Assembly: GCA_021802775.1 (NCBI GenBank)
Contig: JAJZRJ010000006.1
Coordinates: forward strand, 1 to 64,000
Length of the DNA: 64,000 nucleotides
Direction: 5' to 3'
From: Deltaproteobacteria bacterium
GTDB lineage: Bacteria; Desulfobacterota; Desulfobulbia; Desulfobulbales; Desulfurivibrionaceae
Part shown: positions 63,391 through 64,000 of the stretch, one piece after another
Numbering within the stretch: position 1 is the first letter of the stretch
Layout: every line of letters begins with the position of its first letter
Program-made: the position numbers and the translations under genes
The notes under the pieces: generated by a model
What the model saw: only the letters and a program-made list of their open reading frames with translations
What the model was told of the DNA's origin: nothing
The model's database searches: none

Positions 63391-64000
63391 CTAGAAGCGG
63401 AAGCGAAGCCCCAACTCCTCGGCGAGGCGGGCGTTGTGCGCATGATACTGGCGCAGCAGCAAGACGAGCTGGTCCGGCCGCAGAATGTTGTTTTCGGTGA
63501 AATATTCGCCGAATTTTCGCTGGAGTCGTTTTTGTTGGTAGATCAGCACCTGGAGCTGGGTCTCGGTGAGATATCCCTGGGCCACGGCCGAGGTACCGAA
63601 GGGTTCGAAGAGGGGTTTGCTGCGGAGGATGTGGCGGATTTCTTCCTCATGCAGGAGGCCGAAGCGCTGGCCGAGTTCGCCGAGCCGTGGCCGCTGCGTC
63701 CGTTGCCAGACCAGGGCCTGGACCACCATGCGCCAGGAGGCGATGCCGGAATAATAAAGGAAATGACCGAGCAGCAGCCGGCGATTGGGCAACGGGCCAT
63801 GGTAGTGCTGTTCCACGTTCCAGCCGCATCCCGAGGATTGCCGGCGGAACGGATTGCCGTTAGTCTCTGGTCCGGCATTGCCGGTGGTCTGGCTACGGAA
63901 CTCGGTTTTGCCACGGGGTGGCGTGTTGGCCGGTGTCTGTTGGGTTGCGGGGGCAGAGGGTTTGGCGGTGCGCCACGCGGCCGGCCGAAGCGGGGCGCGG
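63391..64000 (-). CDS. J-domain-type protein, C-terminal part (cut by window edge)
   Basis: The reading frame stays open from the stop at 63391 to the end of the window, so the gene starts outside it. The visible 200 or so residues have a Pro/Thr/Asn-rich linker and then a conserved module: FLYYSGIASWRMVVQALVWQ, FGLLHEEEIRHIL, YLTETQLQVLIYQQKRLQ. I recall this module at the C-terminus of deltaproteobacterial proteins with an N-terminal DnaJ domain. The GTG at 63816 is therefore unlikely to be the true start. Confidence 0.6.
   Translation of the reverse strand, partial: RAPLRPAAWRTAKPSAPATQQTPANTPPRGKTEFRSQTTGNAGPETNGNPFRRQSSGCGWNVEQHYHGPLPNRRLLLGHFLYYSGIASWRMVVQALVWQRTQRPRLGELGQRFGLLHEEEIRHILRSKPLFEPFGTSAVAQGYLTETQLQVLIYQQKRLQRKFGEYFTENNILRPDQLVLLLRQYHAHNARLAEELGLRFRF

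Noticed and set aside
1-64000. tRNA, rRNA genes and CRISPR arrays
   Set aside because: None were recognised by eye; the only tandem repeat (8290-8333) has two adjoining units without spacers.

Overview
The window reads as a GC-rich (roughly 60-65% by eye) bacterial chromosome segment. Several things point to a sulfate-reducing or related deltaproteobacterium (Desulfobacterota, perhaps Desulfobulbales): a multihaem cytochrome module with a bd-type b subunit, a YedF-type selenium protein, UPF0280, the rpsA-sppA-IHF run, stand-alone response regulators with GGDEF or HD-GYP outputs, and a CobO-type adenosyltransferase. The lineage is an inference from gene content; no rRNA or tRNA gene is visible.

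Region 1 (about 1-10.5 kb) is accessory DNA of lower and uneven GC. It starts with an unrecognised two-gene operon followed by a truncated NERD-domain gene, which looks like the remains of a defence-type cassette. Next come a solo antidote protein overlapping a frameshifted HNH endonuclease, a MntA/HepT toxin-antitoxin pair, a DUF4143 ATPase, an IS110-family transposase with structured flanks, a HigB/HigA-like pair, and a second DUF4143 ATPase. Two relics of antidote 3' ends show that this area has been shuffled repeatedly.

Region 2 (10.5-30.6 kb) is core-like: MntP and a Cys-rich miniprotein, a Crp-type regulator, a phosphopantetheinyl transferase, CvpA, two small TIGR0428x glycosyltransferases and UPF0280. 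These are followed by a three-gene signalling operon (GAF kinase, receiver-TPR protein, and an unusual CCHC zinc-knuckle membrane protein), guaB-guaA, a Ppx/GppA phosphatase, a Sua5/YciO protein, rpsA-sppA-IHF, and an overlapping HAD-NUDIX-diguanylate cyclase set.

Region 3 (30.9-51.4 kb) holds a nitronate-monooxygenase-type flavoprotein, pcnB, bioB-bioF, an HD-GYP protein, mutM, a TVP38 membrane protein and a 1050-residue radical SAM/ArsM-like/DUF5714 fusion. Then come 5-formyl-THF cyclo-ligase, a histone-deacetylase-like hydrolase, a receiver-HD-GYP protein, gatC-gatA-hisC, a cytidylate kinase-PilZ fusion, and a yedF/cysteine desulfurase/SrkA run.

Region 4 (51.4-64 kb) has a second MntA/HepT pair, a bd-like b-type plus octahaem c-type membrane complex, and dnaA with a promoter and terminator-like hairpin in its leader but no visible DnaA boxes. 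It continues with a zinc-ribbon miniprotein, protoporphyrinogen oxidase, a phosphoesterase, a frameshifted flavodoxin-like gene, a CobO-type enzyme, an M48 peptidase with a TPR tail, and the 3' part of a gene cut by the window edge.

The strongest candidates for new biology are the CCHC-protein signalling operon (15.7-20.3 kb), the radical SAM/ArsM-like/DUF5714 fusion (38.3-41.5 kb), the CMK-PilZ fusion (47.4-48.5 kb), the bd-like octahaem complex (52.1-55.9 kb) and the decayed NERD-linked cassette at the left end.
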